A DNA stretch of 21,261 nt from Streptococcus parasanguinis (GTDB lineage: Bacteria > Bacillota > Bacilli > Lactobacillales > Streptococcaceae), in NCBI GenBank assembly GCA_018365265.1, contig JAGZKI010000044.1, positions 1 through 21,261 of the forward strand, in the 5' to 3' direction. The stretch's first letter is position 1, and each line of letters starts with the position of its first letter. Shown one piece after another: positions 7,544 through 14,301 of the stretch. The position numbers and the translations under genes are program-made. Under the pieces are notes generated by a model. It made no database searches. It was given only the letters and a program-made list of their open reading frames with translations, and was not told the origin of the DNA.

Positions 7544-8286
7544 TGATTTATATTTCAGAATTATCAAAGACATTTTCAGGTCAAAAGGTTTTAAATAATC
7601 TAAGTTTGGAAATTCAAAAAGGGGAAGTCGTGGCCCTAATCGGGTCTTCGGGAGCTGGTAAATCAACCTTCTTACGCAGTTTAAACTATTTGGAAGCACC
7701 AGATAGTGGTAGAATTAAGATTGATGATTTCGAAGTTGATTTTGAGCACATTACTCAAGATCAAATCTTAACCTTAAGAAGAAAATTGGCCATGGTGTTC
7801 CAACAGTTTAATTTGTTTGGTAGAAAAACAGCCCTTGAAAATGTGAAAGAAGGGCTCATTGTTGTGAAGGGGTTATCCGATCAAGAAGCAACGAAAATTG
7901 CTCGAGAAGAACTGGCAAAAGTCGGTTTATCGGATCGTGAAAATCACTATCCTCGTCACCTCTCAGGTGGACAAAAACAACGGGTGGCTTTGGCCCGTGC
8001 CTTGGCCATGAAACCAGAGGTTCTTTTGTTGGATGAACCGACTTCAGCCTTGGATCCAGAATTGGTTGGAGAAGTTGAAAAATCCATTGCCAATGCGGCA
8101 AAATCAGGACAAACCATGGTACTGGTCAGCCATGATATGTCTTTTGTAGCGCAAGTAGCAGATAAGGTATTATTTTTGGATAAAGGACGGATTATTGAAT
8201 CTGGAACACCAGAGGAAATCATGCAACATCCAAAAGAAGAACGGACAAAAGAATTCTTTGCTAGTTACAAACGGACCTATGTTTGA
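7543..8286 (+). CDS. tcyC: Polar amino-acid ABC transporter ATP-binding protein, TcyC-like
   Basis: This is the ATPase subunit that drives the permease encoded just upstream. The 247 residues carry every expected motif: Walker A GSSGAGKST (34-42), Q-loop in VFQQFN (85-90), signature LSGGQKQR (140-147), Walker B VLLLDEPTS (160-168) and H-loop His197. Its start codon shares a base with the permease stop, and CAGGAGG is its ribosome site. The stop codon TGA lies inside the next promoter's extended -10. The fold and the family are certain; cystine or glutathione as substrate rests on gene neighbourhood. Confidence 0.88.
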   Translation: MIYISELSKTFSGQKVLNNLSLEIQKGEVVALIGSSGAGKSTFLRSLNYLEAPDSGRIKIDDFEVDFEHITQDQILTLRRKLAMVFQQFNLFGRKTALENVKEGLIVVKGLSDQEATKIAREELAKVGLSDRENHYPRHLSGGQKQRVALARALAMKPEVLLLDEPTSALDPELVGEVEKSIANAAKSGQTMVLVSHDMSFVAQVADKVLFLDKGRIIESGTPEEIMQHPKEERTKEFFASYKRTYV

Positions 8287-8292
8287 TATAAT
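8264..8292 (+). promoter_or_regulatory. Promoter overlapping the end of tcyC, driving the small membrane protein gene
   Basis: GTTACA (8264-8269), a 17-bp spacer and a perfect TATAAT (8287-8292) with TG two bases upstream (8284-8285). The start is expected at about 8298-8300, only about 8-10 bases before the hairpin at 8308. Confidence 0.65.
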
Positions 8293-8307
8293 AGAGGAGA
8301 GGTAAGA

Positions 8308-8340
8308 CTCAGCTGGCGATGCTAGCTGGGTTTGTTTTCT
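8308..8340 (+). terminator. Terminator or leader hairpin after tcyC
   Basis: CTCAGCTGGC (8308-8317) pairs with GCTAGCTGGG (8321-8330) over 10 bp including two G-U pairs, loop GAT, followed by TTTGTTTTCT. It would terminate transcripts from tcyBC and sits at the very 5' end of transcripts from the promoter at 8264-8292. Confidence 0.75.
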
Positions 8341-8347
8341 GAAAATG
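8333..8347 (+). promoter_or_regulatory. Candidate CodY box in the leader upstream of the small membrane protein and trxB
   Basis: The 15-mer differs at three edge positions from the published CodY consensus AATTTTCWGAAAATT. Its core TTTTCTGAAAA (8335-8345) is a perfect inverted repeat. It overlaps the T run of the hairpin and lies downstream of the promoter, where a bound repressor could act as a roadblock. This is a motif match only. Confidence 0.35.
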
Positions 8348-8367
8348 TAAAAATATTTGGAGTCGTG

Positions 8368-8595
8368 ATGTTAAATAAATTATTGTCCTTATATTTACAA
8401 AGTTTAGTGACGACAACGATTTTAGTTGGGATCGCTTCTTGTATTTGGATTGGCTACCGTGCCCTTAAGAAGAAAGATAAAACAGCCAAGCAACGACAAG
8501 CCCATTTGTATGATATCCTCTTAATTGATATCATGACGATTCCTATTTTAACCTTTGCGGTCATAGGGATTTTGTTTATCTTTCAAGCACGATAA
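8368..8595 (+). CDS. Small membrane protein, probably DUF4059 family
   Basis: The 75-residue product has two hydrophobic helices (about 10-29 and 52-71) with a lysine-rich loop between them (YRALKKKDKTAKQRQAHLYD). I believe it belongs to the streptococcal DUF4059 family, recalled as a small protein next to trxB. That is recognition from memory, and its function is unknown. The chosen ATG has GGAG five bases upstream; a TTG at 8332 would extend the frame but overlaps the leader hairpin's T run. It is preceded by its own promoter and hairpin. The gap to trxB is 58 bases and contains another promoter. Confidence 0.8.
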   Translation: MLNKLLSLYLQSLVTTTILVGIASCIWIGYRALKKKDKTAKQRQAHLYDILLIDIMTIPILTFAVIGILFIFQAR

Positions 8596-8624
8596 TTGCA
8601 AAAAGACCGTGTTAGAATTATAAT
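8596..8624 (+). promoter_or_regulatory. Promoter of trxB
   Basis: TTGCAA (8596-8601), a 17-bp spacer and a perfect TATAAT (8619-8624). The start near 8631 gives a leader of about 23 nt carrying AAAGAGG before ATG 8654. Confidence 0.7.
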
Positions 8625-8653
8625 GGTTACAACAAAACAGAAAGAGGTTGTGT

Positions 8654-9565
8654 ATGTTTGATACAGTGATTATTGGAGCAGGTCCTGCAGGGATGACTGC
8701 TGCCCTTTATGCAGCACGAAGCAATTTAAAAGTCGCATTAATTGAGAGAGGGATTCCAGGCGGTCAAATGAACAATACGTCTGACATTGAAAACTATCCT
8801 GGCTATGCGAATATTAGTGGCCCAGACTTGGCTGAAAAAATGTTCGAGCCTTTAGAGAATCTTGGTGTGGAACATTTGTTTGGACAGGTAGAGCGCATCG
8901 AAGACCACGGAGCAACCAAAAAGATTGTCACAGATGATGGGGAATTTGAAGCTAAAACCGTGGTGATTGCAACAGGTTCCAACCACCGTTTATTAAATGT
9001 CCCTGGTGAAGAGGAATTGAATAGTAGAGGGGTTTCCTACTGTGCTGTTTGTGATGGAGCTTTCTTTAGAGATGAGGATCTCTTGGTCGTTGGTGGTGGT
9101 GATTCTGCGGTAGAAGAAGCTGTCTTTTTGACTCAGTTTGCAAAAACAGTGACCATTGCCCATCGTCGTGATCAATTGCGTGCTCAAAAAGTTCTTCAAG
9201 ATCGTGCCTTTGCCAATGATAAAATTCACTTTGCTTGGAATACGGTTGTTGAAGAAATTAAGGGTGAACAAAAAGTAACGTCTGTCCTTTTAAAAGATGT
9301 GAAGACAGGAGAGGTTAGAGAGCAAGCCTTCGGTGGTGTCTTTATCTATGTCGGTTTAGATCCTGTCAGTGATTTTGCGACAGAACTTGGTATTTTAGAT
9401 GAAAATGGCTGGGTGGTCACGGATGATCATATGAGAACCACAGTCCCAGGTATTTTTGCGGTTGGCGATGTTCGTCAAAAAGATTTGCGTCAAGTGACGA
9501 CAGCAGTCGGAGACGGTGCGATTGCTGGCCAAGAAGTTTATAAATATATCACAGAAAACTTTTAA
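8654..9565 (+). CDS. trxB: Thioredoxin-disulfide reductase TrxB
   Basis: This FAD enzyme passes electrons from NADPH to thioredoxin, keeping cytoplasmic thiols reduced. The 303 residues show the FAD fold GAGPAG (8-13), GGQMNNTSDIENYPG, the redox pair Cys130-Ala-Val-Cys133, the NADPH fold GGGDSAVEEA (147-156) and the C-terminal FAVGDVR. A TTG at 8648 would extend it by two residues; ATG 8654 fits the AAAGAGG spacing and the usual MxDTxIIGAGPAG start. It lies downstream of a probable cystine or glutathione importer, which delivers disulfides needing reduction. It has its own promoter and terminator. Confidence 0.96.
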   Translation: MFDTVIIGAGPAGMTAALYAARSNLKVALIERGIPGGQMNNTSDIENYPGYANISGPDLAEKMFEPLENLGVEHLFGQVERIEDHGATKKIVTDDGEFEAKTVVIATGSNHRLLNVPGEEELNSRGVSYCAVCDGAFFRDEDLLVVGGGDSAVEEAVFLTQFAKTVTIAHRRDQLRAQKVLQDRAFANDKIHFAWNTVVEEIKGEQKVTSVLLKDVKTGEVREQAFGGVFIYVGLDPVSDFATELGILDENGWVVTDDHMRTTVPGIFAVGDVRQKDLRQVTTAVGDGAIAGQEVYKYITENF

Positions 9566-9568
9566 TCC

Positions 9569-9601
9569 AAAAAATCTGAGCTTCCTGTCTCAGATTTTTT
9601 T
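9569..9601 (+). terminator. Terminator of trxB
   Basis: AAAAAATCTGAG (9569-9580) and CTCAGATTTTTT (9589-9600) are perfectly complementary around an 8-nt loop, with the T run forming the 3' arm. Confidence 0.9.
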
Positions 9602-9617
9602 CATGCTTTCCTTTCAG

Positions 9618-9646
9618 TATTCAATGGGGCTGAAATGTGCTATAAT
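9618..9646 (+). promoter_or_regulatory. Promoter of pncB-nadE
   Basis: A perfect TATAAT (9641-9646) has TG one base upstream (9638-9639). The -35 TATTCA (9618-9623) at 17 bp is weak. The leader is about 50 nt and includes AAGAGG (9691-9696) before ATG 9704. Confidence 0.65.
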
Positions 9647-9703
9647 GGTACTAATTTTATGGTAGGAATTCATAGAACAAATCTATAAAAAAGAGGTATA
9701 CAT

Positions 9704-11164
9704 ATGTATCCAGATGACAGTTTAACCTTGCATACTGATTTATACCAAATCAATATGATGCAGGTCTATTTTAATCAAGGTATCCACAATAAACATGCCG
9801 TATTTGAAGTCTATTTTCGTCAACAGCCTTTTAAAAACGGCTACGCAGTATTTGCTGGCTTAGAGAGAATTGTGAAATACTTGGAAAACTTGAGTTTTTC
9901 TGAGAGTGATATTGCCTATTTAGAGTCACTTGGTTATCATGGGGCCTTCTTGGAATATCTCCGTGATCTCAAGTTGGAATTGACGGTACGCTCGGCTCAA
10001 GAAGGAGACTTAGTCTTTGCGAATGAACCAATTGTTCAGGTAGAGGGCCCTCTGGCTCAGTGTCAATTGGTGGAAACAGCCCTTTTGAATATCGTCAACT
10101 TTCAAACCTTGATAGCCACAAAAGCTGCTCGTATTCGTTCAGTCATTGAAGATGAGCCTTTGATGGAATTTGGGACACGTCGCGCGCAAGAAATGGATGC
10201 TGCGATTTGGGGAACTCGTGCGGCAGTCATCGGAGGTGCTAATGGGACTAGTAATGTTCGTGCAGGAAAACTCTTTGGAATCCCAGTTTTAGGAACCCAT
10301 GCCCATTCTCTTGTACAAGTATATGGGAATGACTATCAAGCCTTTAAAGCTTATGCGGAAACCCATAAAGATTGTGTCTTCCTCGTCGATACCTATGATA
10401 CGCTTCGTATTGGGGTACCAGCAGCTATTCAGGTAGCACGTGAAATGGGAGATAAAATCAATTTCCTAGGCGTACGGATTGACTCAGGAGATATTGCCTA
10501 TATTTCTAAAAAGGTTCGCCAGCAATTAGATGAGGCTGGGTTTACAACTGCTAAAATCTACGCTTCTAATGACTTGGATGAAAATACCATCCTCAACTTA
10601 AAAATGCAAAAAGCAAAAATTGATGTTTGGGGTGTAGGAACCAAGTTAATTACAGCTTACGATCAACCAGCGCTTGGAGCGGTATACAAAATTGTTTCTG
10701 TTGAAAACGAAGCAGGAGAGATGATCAATACCATCAAGCTTTCTAATAATGCAGAGAAAGTTTCTACTCCAGGTAAAAAGCAAGTCTGGCGGATTACGAG
10801 TCGTGAAAAAGGTAAGTCAGAAGGGGACTACATTACTTATGATGGAGTAGATGTTTCACATCTGACAGAACTTAAAATGTTCCATCCAACTTATACCTAC
10901 ATTAATAAAACAGTCCGAAACTTTGAGGCGATTCCTCTTTTAGTGGATATTTTTAAAGAGGGTCAATTGGTTTATCAACTGCCAACATTATCAGAAATTC
11001 AAGAATATGCTCGTAAAAATTACGATCAATTATGGGATGAATACAAGCGCGTCCTCAATCCACAGCATTACCCAGTTGACTTGGCCAAAGATATTTGGCA
11101 GGATAAGATGGACCTGATCGAGGAAATGCGTAACAAGGCCAATGGAGAAGGAGAAGCAAAATGA
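9704..11164 (+). CDS. pncB: Nicotinate phosphoribosyltransferase PncB
   Basis: PncB joins nicotinate to PRPP, giving nicotinate mononucleotide, the entry step of the Preiss-Handler salvage route to NAD. The 486 residues include TDLYQINM near the start (about 11-18), the substrate-binding stretch MEFGTRRAQEMDA (154-166), GTSNVRAGKLFGIPVLGTHAHS and the phosphoribose-binding region LGVRIDSGD. Length and motifs suit the Gram-positive PncB group. It overlaps nadE by four bases (ATGA), so the two salvage enzymes are translationally coupled. The intervening adenylyltransferase NadD must lie elsewhere. Confidence 0.95.
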   Translation: MYPDDSLTLHTDLYQINMMQVYFNQGIHNKHAVFEVYFRQQPFKNGYAVFAGLERIVKYLENLSFSESDIAYLESLGYHGAFLEYLRDLKLELTVRSAQEGDLVFANEPIVQVEGPLAQCQLVETALLNIVNFQTLIATKAARIRSVIEDEPLMEFGTRRAQEMDAAIWGTRAAVIGGANGTSNVRAGKLFGIPVLGTHAHSLVQVYGNDYQAFKAYAETHKDCVFLVDTYDTLRIGVPAAIQVAREMGDKINFLGVRIDSGDIAYISKKVRQQLDEAGFTTAKIYASNDLDENTILNLKMQKAKIDVWGVGTKLITAYDQPALGAVYKIVSVENEAGEMINTIKLSNNAEKVSTPGKKQVWRITSREKGKSEGDYITYDGVDVSHLTELKMFHPTYTYINKTVRNFEAIPLLVDIFKEGQLVYQLPTLSEIQEYARKNYDQLWDEYKRVLNPQHYPVDLAKDIWQDKMDLIEEMRNKANGEGEAK

Positions 11165-11985
11165 GTTTGCAAGAAGAGATTATCCAACAATTGGGTGTCA
11201 AGCCTAGCATTGATCCTCAGGAAGAGATTCGCCGCTCGGTTGATTTCTTAAAAAGATATCTAAAAAAACATCCCTTCTTGAAAACATTTGTATTAGGGAT
11301 CTCAGGAGGGCAAGATTCAACTCTTGCTGGACGATTAGCTCAATTGGCCATGGAAGAAATGCGCGCAGAAACAGGAGATGCCTCCTATCAATTTATTGCC
11401 GTTCGTCTTCCTTATGGGGTACAGGCAGATGAAGCAGATGCACAAAAAGCATTGGCCTTTATCCAGCCGGATGTTAGCCTGGTTGTGAATATCAAGGAGT
11501 CTGCTGACGAAATGGTACGAGCAGTAGAAGCGACTGGAACAGAGGTTTCTGATTTTAACAAAGGCAATATTAAGGCTCGCAGTCGCATGATTGCTCAGTA
11601 TGCTCTAGCTGGAGCACGTAGCGGAGCGGTGATTGGAACGGATCATGCTGCAGAAAATATTACTGGTTTCTTCACAAAATTTGGAGATGGTGGTGCAGAT
11701 ATTTTACCCCTTTTCCGTTTGAATAAACGCCAAGGAAAACAATTGCTTAAGGCCTTAGGAGCCGATCCTGCTCTTTATGAGAAAATCCCAACAGCAGATT
11801 TGGAAGAAGAAAAACCAGGAATAGCAGATGAAGTAGCACTGGGTGTCACCTATAATGAAATTGATGATTACCTAGAAGGCAAACAAGTGAGTCCAGAAGC
11901 TCAAGCCACTATTGAAAAATGGTGGTACAAAGGCCAACATAAACGCCACTTGCCAATCACAGTATTTGATCATTTCTGGGAGTAA
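11161..11985 (+). CDS. nadE: Ammonia-dependent NAD+ synthetase NadE
   Basis: NadE amidates nicotinate adenine dinucleotide to NAD+ using ATP and ammonia, the last step of the pathway begun by PncB. The 274-residue protein has the PP-loop SGGQDST (48-54), the GNIKARSRM stretch and GTDHAAENITGFFTKFGDGG, all typical of the NH3-dependent form. It lacks the N-terminal glutaminase domain of larger NadE proteins. Its ATG overlaps the pncB stop and its own stop codon lies at the foot of the terminator. Confidence 0.96.
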   Translation: MSLQEEIIQQLGVKPSIDPQEEIRRSVDFLKRYLKKHPFLKTFVLGISGGQDSTLAGRLAQLAMEEMRAETGDASYQFIAVRLPYGVQADEADAQKALAFIQPDVSLVVNIKESADEMVRAVEATGTEVSDFNKGNIKARSRMIAQYALAGARSGAVIGTDHAAENITGFFTKFGDGGADILPLFRLNKRQGKQLLKALGADPALYEKIPTADLEEEKPGIADEVALGVTYNEIDDYLEGKQVSPEAQATIEKWWYKGQHKRHLPITVFDHFWE

Positions 11986-12006
11986 AAAGGTCCAGTGGAC
12001 CTTTTT
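11984..12006 (+). terminator. Terminator of pncB-nadE
   Basis: AAAAAGGTCC (11984-11993) and GGACCTTTTT (11997-12006) are perfectly complementary with loop AGT. The stem begins within the nadE stop codon. Confidence 0.88.
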
Positions 12007-12031
12007 AGCCCGAGTCTTAAAATAGGAGAAC

Positions 12032-12077
12032 GAGGTAGAAATCGGTAACTCGTAGAGTTCTATTTCGTAGTCTCACC
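12032..12077 (+). repeat. Diverged stand-alone copy of hairpin 1 of the structured repeat
   Basis: This stretch aligns with 21111-21157: both contain TAGAAATCGGTAA and ATTTCGT. Three nested helices can be drawn: GAGG (12032-12035) with TCTC (12071-12074), GAAAT (12038-12042) with ATTTC (12062-12066), and AACTC (12047-12051) with GAGTT (12055-12059). Compared with the end copy, the inner pair T-A became C-G and one outer pair G-C became A-T, so pairing was kept while sequence changed. Hairpins 2 and 3 of the element are absent. The rest of the gene-free interval 12007-12194 holds a hairpin at 12101-12134 and a small inverted repeat. Confidence 0.7.
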
Positions 12078-12100
12078 ATACAATATTGTGAAAAGCATTA

Positions 12101-12134
12101 AAAAGAAGGGCGGTTTCATCCGTCCTTTTCTTCT
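12101..12134 (+). terminator. Orphan terminator-like hairpin between nadE and the acetyltransferase gene
   Basis: GAAGGGCGG (12105-12113) pairs with CCGTCCTTTTC (12120-12130) with a G-U pair, and the T-rich 3' side continues to 12133. nadE already has its own terminator at 11984, so this one has no obvious gene. A TACAAT at 12079-12084 could start a very short RNA ending here, but it has no visible -35. Confidence 0.55.
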
Positions 12135-12148
12135 AGATTAAAGTAACC

Positions 12149-12167
12149 AACTTGCAAAGTTCAAGTT
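12149..12167. repeat. Small inverted repeat upstream of the acetyltransferase gene
   Basis: AACTTG (12149-12154) and CAAGTT (12162-12167) are separated by seven bases, an operator-like layout 28 bases before the start codon. No regulator gene is nearby and no clear promoter is seen, so a regulatory role is only a possibility. Confidence 0.3.
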
Positions 12168-12194
12168 GCATGAAAAAATGAAGGGAGACAATCT

Positions 12195-12746
12195 ATGAAG
12201 CATCTTGGAAGTCTTGTCATAGAGACGGAGCGTTTATACATGAGGCCTTTCGTTTTGGAGGATGCATCAGCGATGTTTGAAAATTGGGCTTCTGATCCTG
12301 AAACCCTGAAATATGTCACCTGGGATGCCCATGCATCTTCTGAGAGAACTAGAGAATCGATCAAAAGATGGATCGAACAGTATCGTAAACCAGATACTTA
12401 TAAATGGGCGCTTTGTTTGAAAACATCACTGGATCAGGTAATTGGAGATATTAGTGTGGTTTCTCAAGACCAGGAAAGTCAATCATGCGAGCTAGGTTAT
12501 ATCCTTGGCAAGAAATTCTGGGGGCGGGGATTCATGACAGAAGCCGTCATAGCTGTTTTGGATTTCTTATTGAACAAAGTCGGATTTAAAGAAATCAAAG
12601 CCACTTATGTCAGTTTAAATCCTGCTTCAGGGAAAGTCATGGAAAAGGCAGGAATGCAGTATGTAGAAACCATCCCTCATGCCATTCAACGCAAAGGATA
12701 TTGCGGGGATAAAATCATCTATTCTAAACAGAATCCCTCTCTATAG
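12195..12746 (+). CDS. GNAT family N-acetyltransferase, RimJ/RimL-like
   Basis: A 183-residue acetyltransferase of the GNAT superfamily, RimJ/RimL subgroup, which moves acetyl from acetyl-CoA to an amine. The start LVIETERLYMRPFVLEDA is typical of the subgroup. The acetyl-CoA loop is visible in LGYILGKKFWGRGFMTEA (about 100-117, with Gly110 and Gly112), and NPASGKVMEKAGMQ follows the usual N-x-x-S-x-x-x-x-E-K-x-G-M pattern. AAGGGAG lies eight bases before the ATG. The target cannot be told: ribosomal protein N-termini are known for RimJ/RimL, but many relatives act on small amines or antibiotics. It stands alone, bounded by a hairpin upstream and the pepC promoter downstream. Confidence 0.88.
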   Translation: MKHLGSLVIETERLYMRPFVLEDASAMFENWASDPETLKYVTWDAHASSERTRESIKRWIEQYRKPDTYKWALCLKTSLDQVIGDISVVSQDQESQSCELGYILGKKFWGRGFMTEAVIAVLDFLLNKVGFKEIKATYVSLNPASGKVMEKAGMQYVETIPHAIQRKGYCGDKIIYSKQNPSL

Positions 12747-12758
12747 GGTGATTTTTAC

Positions 12759-12786
12759 TTGAAGATTCTGCTCAAAGGATTATAAT
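12759..12786 (+). promoter_or_regulatory. Promoter of pepC
   Basis: TTGAAG (12759-12764), a 16-bp spacer and a perfect TATAAT (12781-12786). The start near 12793 leaves about 20 nt to ATG 12814, with AAAGGAG (12800-12806) between them. Confidence 0.7.
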
Positions 12787-12813
12787 AGTAAATAATGAAA
12801 AAAGGAGATTGCT

Positions 12814-14148
12814 ATGTCAGAATTAACGAAAGAATTTACAGACCAGCTCTATGCTAATTATGAAGCAAATGTGAAATATGCGGCTCTTGAAAATGCTGTT
12901 ACCCACAATGGGATCCATGCATCGCTTGAAACGCGCAAGAGTGCAGTAGAAAATACACCAGTTTTTTCACTTGATTTGACCAAGGATAAGGTGACAAACC
13001 AAAAAGCATCTGGACGTTGTTGGATGTTTGCGGCTTTAAATACCTTCCGTCACAAGATGATTTCAAGCTTCCAATTGGAGGATTTTGAATTGTCTCAAGC
13101 ACATACTTTCTTTTGGGATAAGTATGAAAAATCAAACTGGTTTTTGGAGCAAGTGATTGCTACAGCAGATCAAGAATTGACCAGCCGTAAGGTGGCTTTT
13201 CTCCTACAAACCCCACAACAAGATGGTGGTCAATGGGATATGGTGGTATCCCTCTTTGAGAAATACGGAGTGGTTCCAAAATCAGTTTATCCGGAATCGA
13301 TTTCTTCAAGTAATAGCCGGGAATTGAACACCTACCTCAATAAACTCTTGCGTCAAGATGCGCAAATCTTGCGTGACTTGATTCACTCAGGCGCAGATAG
13401 TGAGGCAGTTGCGAGCAAGAAACAAGCGTTGTTGCAAGAAATCTTTAACTTCTTGGCTATGTCTTTAGGATTGCCTCCGCGTGAATTTGACTTTTCATAC
13501 CGTGATAAGGACAACCAATTCCATACCGAAAGTTGCTTAACTCCACAAAGCTTCTACAAAAAATATGTAGACCTTCAATTAGACGATTACGTCTCCATTA
13601 TCAATGCCCCAACTACAGATAAGCCATATGGAAAATCTTACACCGTAGATATGCTGGGCAATGTGGTTGGTAGCCGTCCAGTCCGCTACCTAAATGTTCC
13701 AATGGATCGATTGAAAGAATTAGCCATTGCTCAAATGAAAGCAGGGGAAACTGTCTGGTTTGGTTCAGATGTAGGCCAAGTCAGCAACCGTAAAGCCGGA
13801 ATCCTGGCAACAGATGTCTACGATTTTGAAGCAGGCATGGACATTCATTTGACACAAGACAAGGCGGGTCGCTTGGACTATGCAGAAAGTCTCATGACAC
13901 ATGCTATGGTCTTGACAGGGGTTGATTTAGACGAAGCAGGTCAGTCTCGTAAATGGAAGGTTGAAAATTCATGGGGAGACAAGGTCGGTACAGATGGTTA
14001 CTTTGTGGCTTCTGATGCTTGGATGGATGAATATACCTACCAAATCGTGGTTCGTAAAGAATTCCTAACAGCAGACGAATTAGCAGCCTATGAAGCAGAA
14101 CCAATTGTCCTAGCACCGTGGGATCCAATGGGAGCTTTGGCAAAATAA
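12814..14148 (+). CDS. pepC: Aminopeptidase C (bleomycin-hydrolase-type cysteine peptidase)
   Basis: PepC is a cytoplasmic cysteine aminopeptidase of family C1B that trims N-terminal residues from peptides taken up for nutrition; the family forms a hexameric barrel. The 444 residues carry Gln63 and catalytic Cys69 in NQKASGRCWMFAALN, His363 in THAMVLTGVD and Asn385 in WKVENSWGDKVGTDGYF. The C-terminus ends in APWDPMGALAK; in this family the C-terminal tail reaches into the active site and limits cleavage to the N-terminus. The gene has its own promoter and terminator and faces pbp1a tail to tail. Confidence 0.96.
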   Translation: MSELTKEFTDQLYANYEANVKYAALENAVTHNGIHASLETRKSAVENTPVFSLDLTKDKVTNQKASGRCWMFAALNTFRHKMISSFQLEDFELSQAHTFFWDKYEKSNWFLEQVIATADQELTSRKVAFLLQTPQQDGGQWDMVVSLFEKYGVVPKSVYPESISSSNSRELNTYLNKLLRQDAQILRDLIHSGADSEAVASKKQALLQEIFNFLAMSLGLPPREFDFSYRDKDNQFHTESCLTPQSFYKKYVDLQLDDYVSIINAPTTDKPYGKSYTVDMLGNVVGSRPVRYLNVPMDRLKELAIAQMKAGETVWFGSDVGQVSNRKAGILATDVYDFEAGMDIHLTQDKAGRLDYAESLMTHAMVLTGVDLDEAGQSRKWKVENSWGDKVGTDGYFVASDAWMDEYTYQIVVRKEFLTADELAAYEAEPIVLAPWDPMGALAK

Positions 14149-14156
14149 TGATACAG

Positions 14157-14182
14157 AAAAGAGCCGAAAGGCTCTTTTTTTT
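14157..14182 (+). terminator. Terminator of pepC
   Basis: AAAAGAGCC (14157-14165) pairs with GGCTCTTTT (14170-14178) around the tetraloop GAAA, followed by further T to 14182. Confidence 0.92.
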
Positions 14183-14261
14183 ATATACTCAAAAATAAAA
14201 AAGCTGGGAAGTCTAACTAAATAAATCAGATTTTATTCGTTCTGGTTTTTTAACCATTGTT

Positions 14262-14290
14262 TTAAAAAAAGCCGGGCCAAAAGCCCGACT
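14262..14290 (-). terminator. Terminator of recU-pbp1a (minus strand)
   Basis: On the minus strand GTCGGGC (14289-14283) pairs with GCCCGGC (14277-14271) around a short loop and runs into a T run (complement of 14270-14264). It lies 12 bases after the pbp1a stop. Confidence 0.88.
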
Positions 14291-14301
14291 TCTCTGTTAT
14301 A

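Noticed and set aside
8319..8342. 7-codon frame in the DUF4059 leader (MLAGFVF)
   Set aside because: The SD-like AGAGG is about 16 bases away and the frame lies inside the hairpin; too short and too far for a leader peptide claim.
9672..9686. Inverted repeat ATAGA-N5-TCTAT in the pncB leader as a possible NAD-repressor operator
   Set aside because: Half-sites of only five AT-rich bases are common by chance, and I could not match it to a NiaR-type operator from memory.
12064..12123. 19-codon minus-strand frame (MKPPFFLML...) with AAGGA upstream
   Set aside because: The would-be ribosome site and start codon are one arm of the hairpin at 12101-12134 and the end lies in the repeat module; nothing indicates translation.
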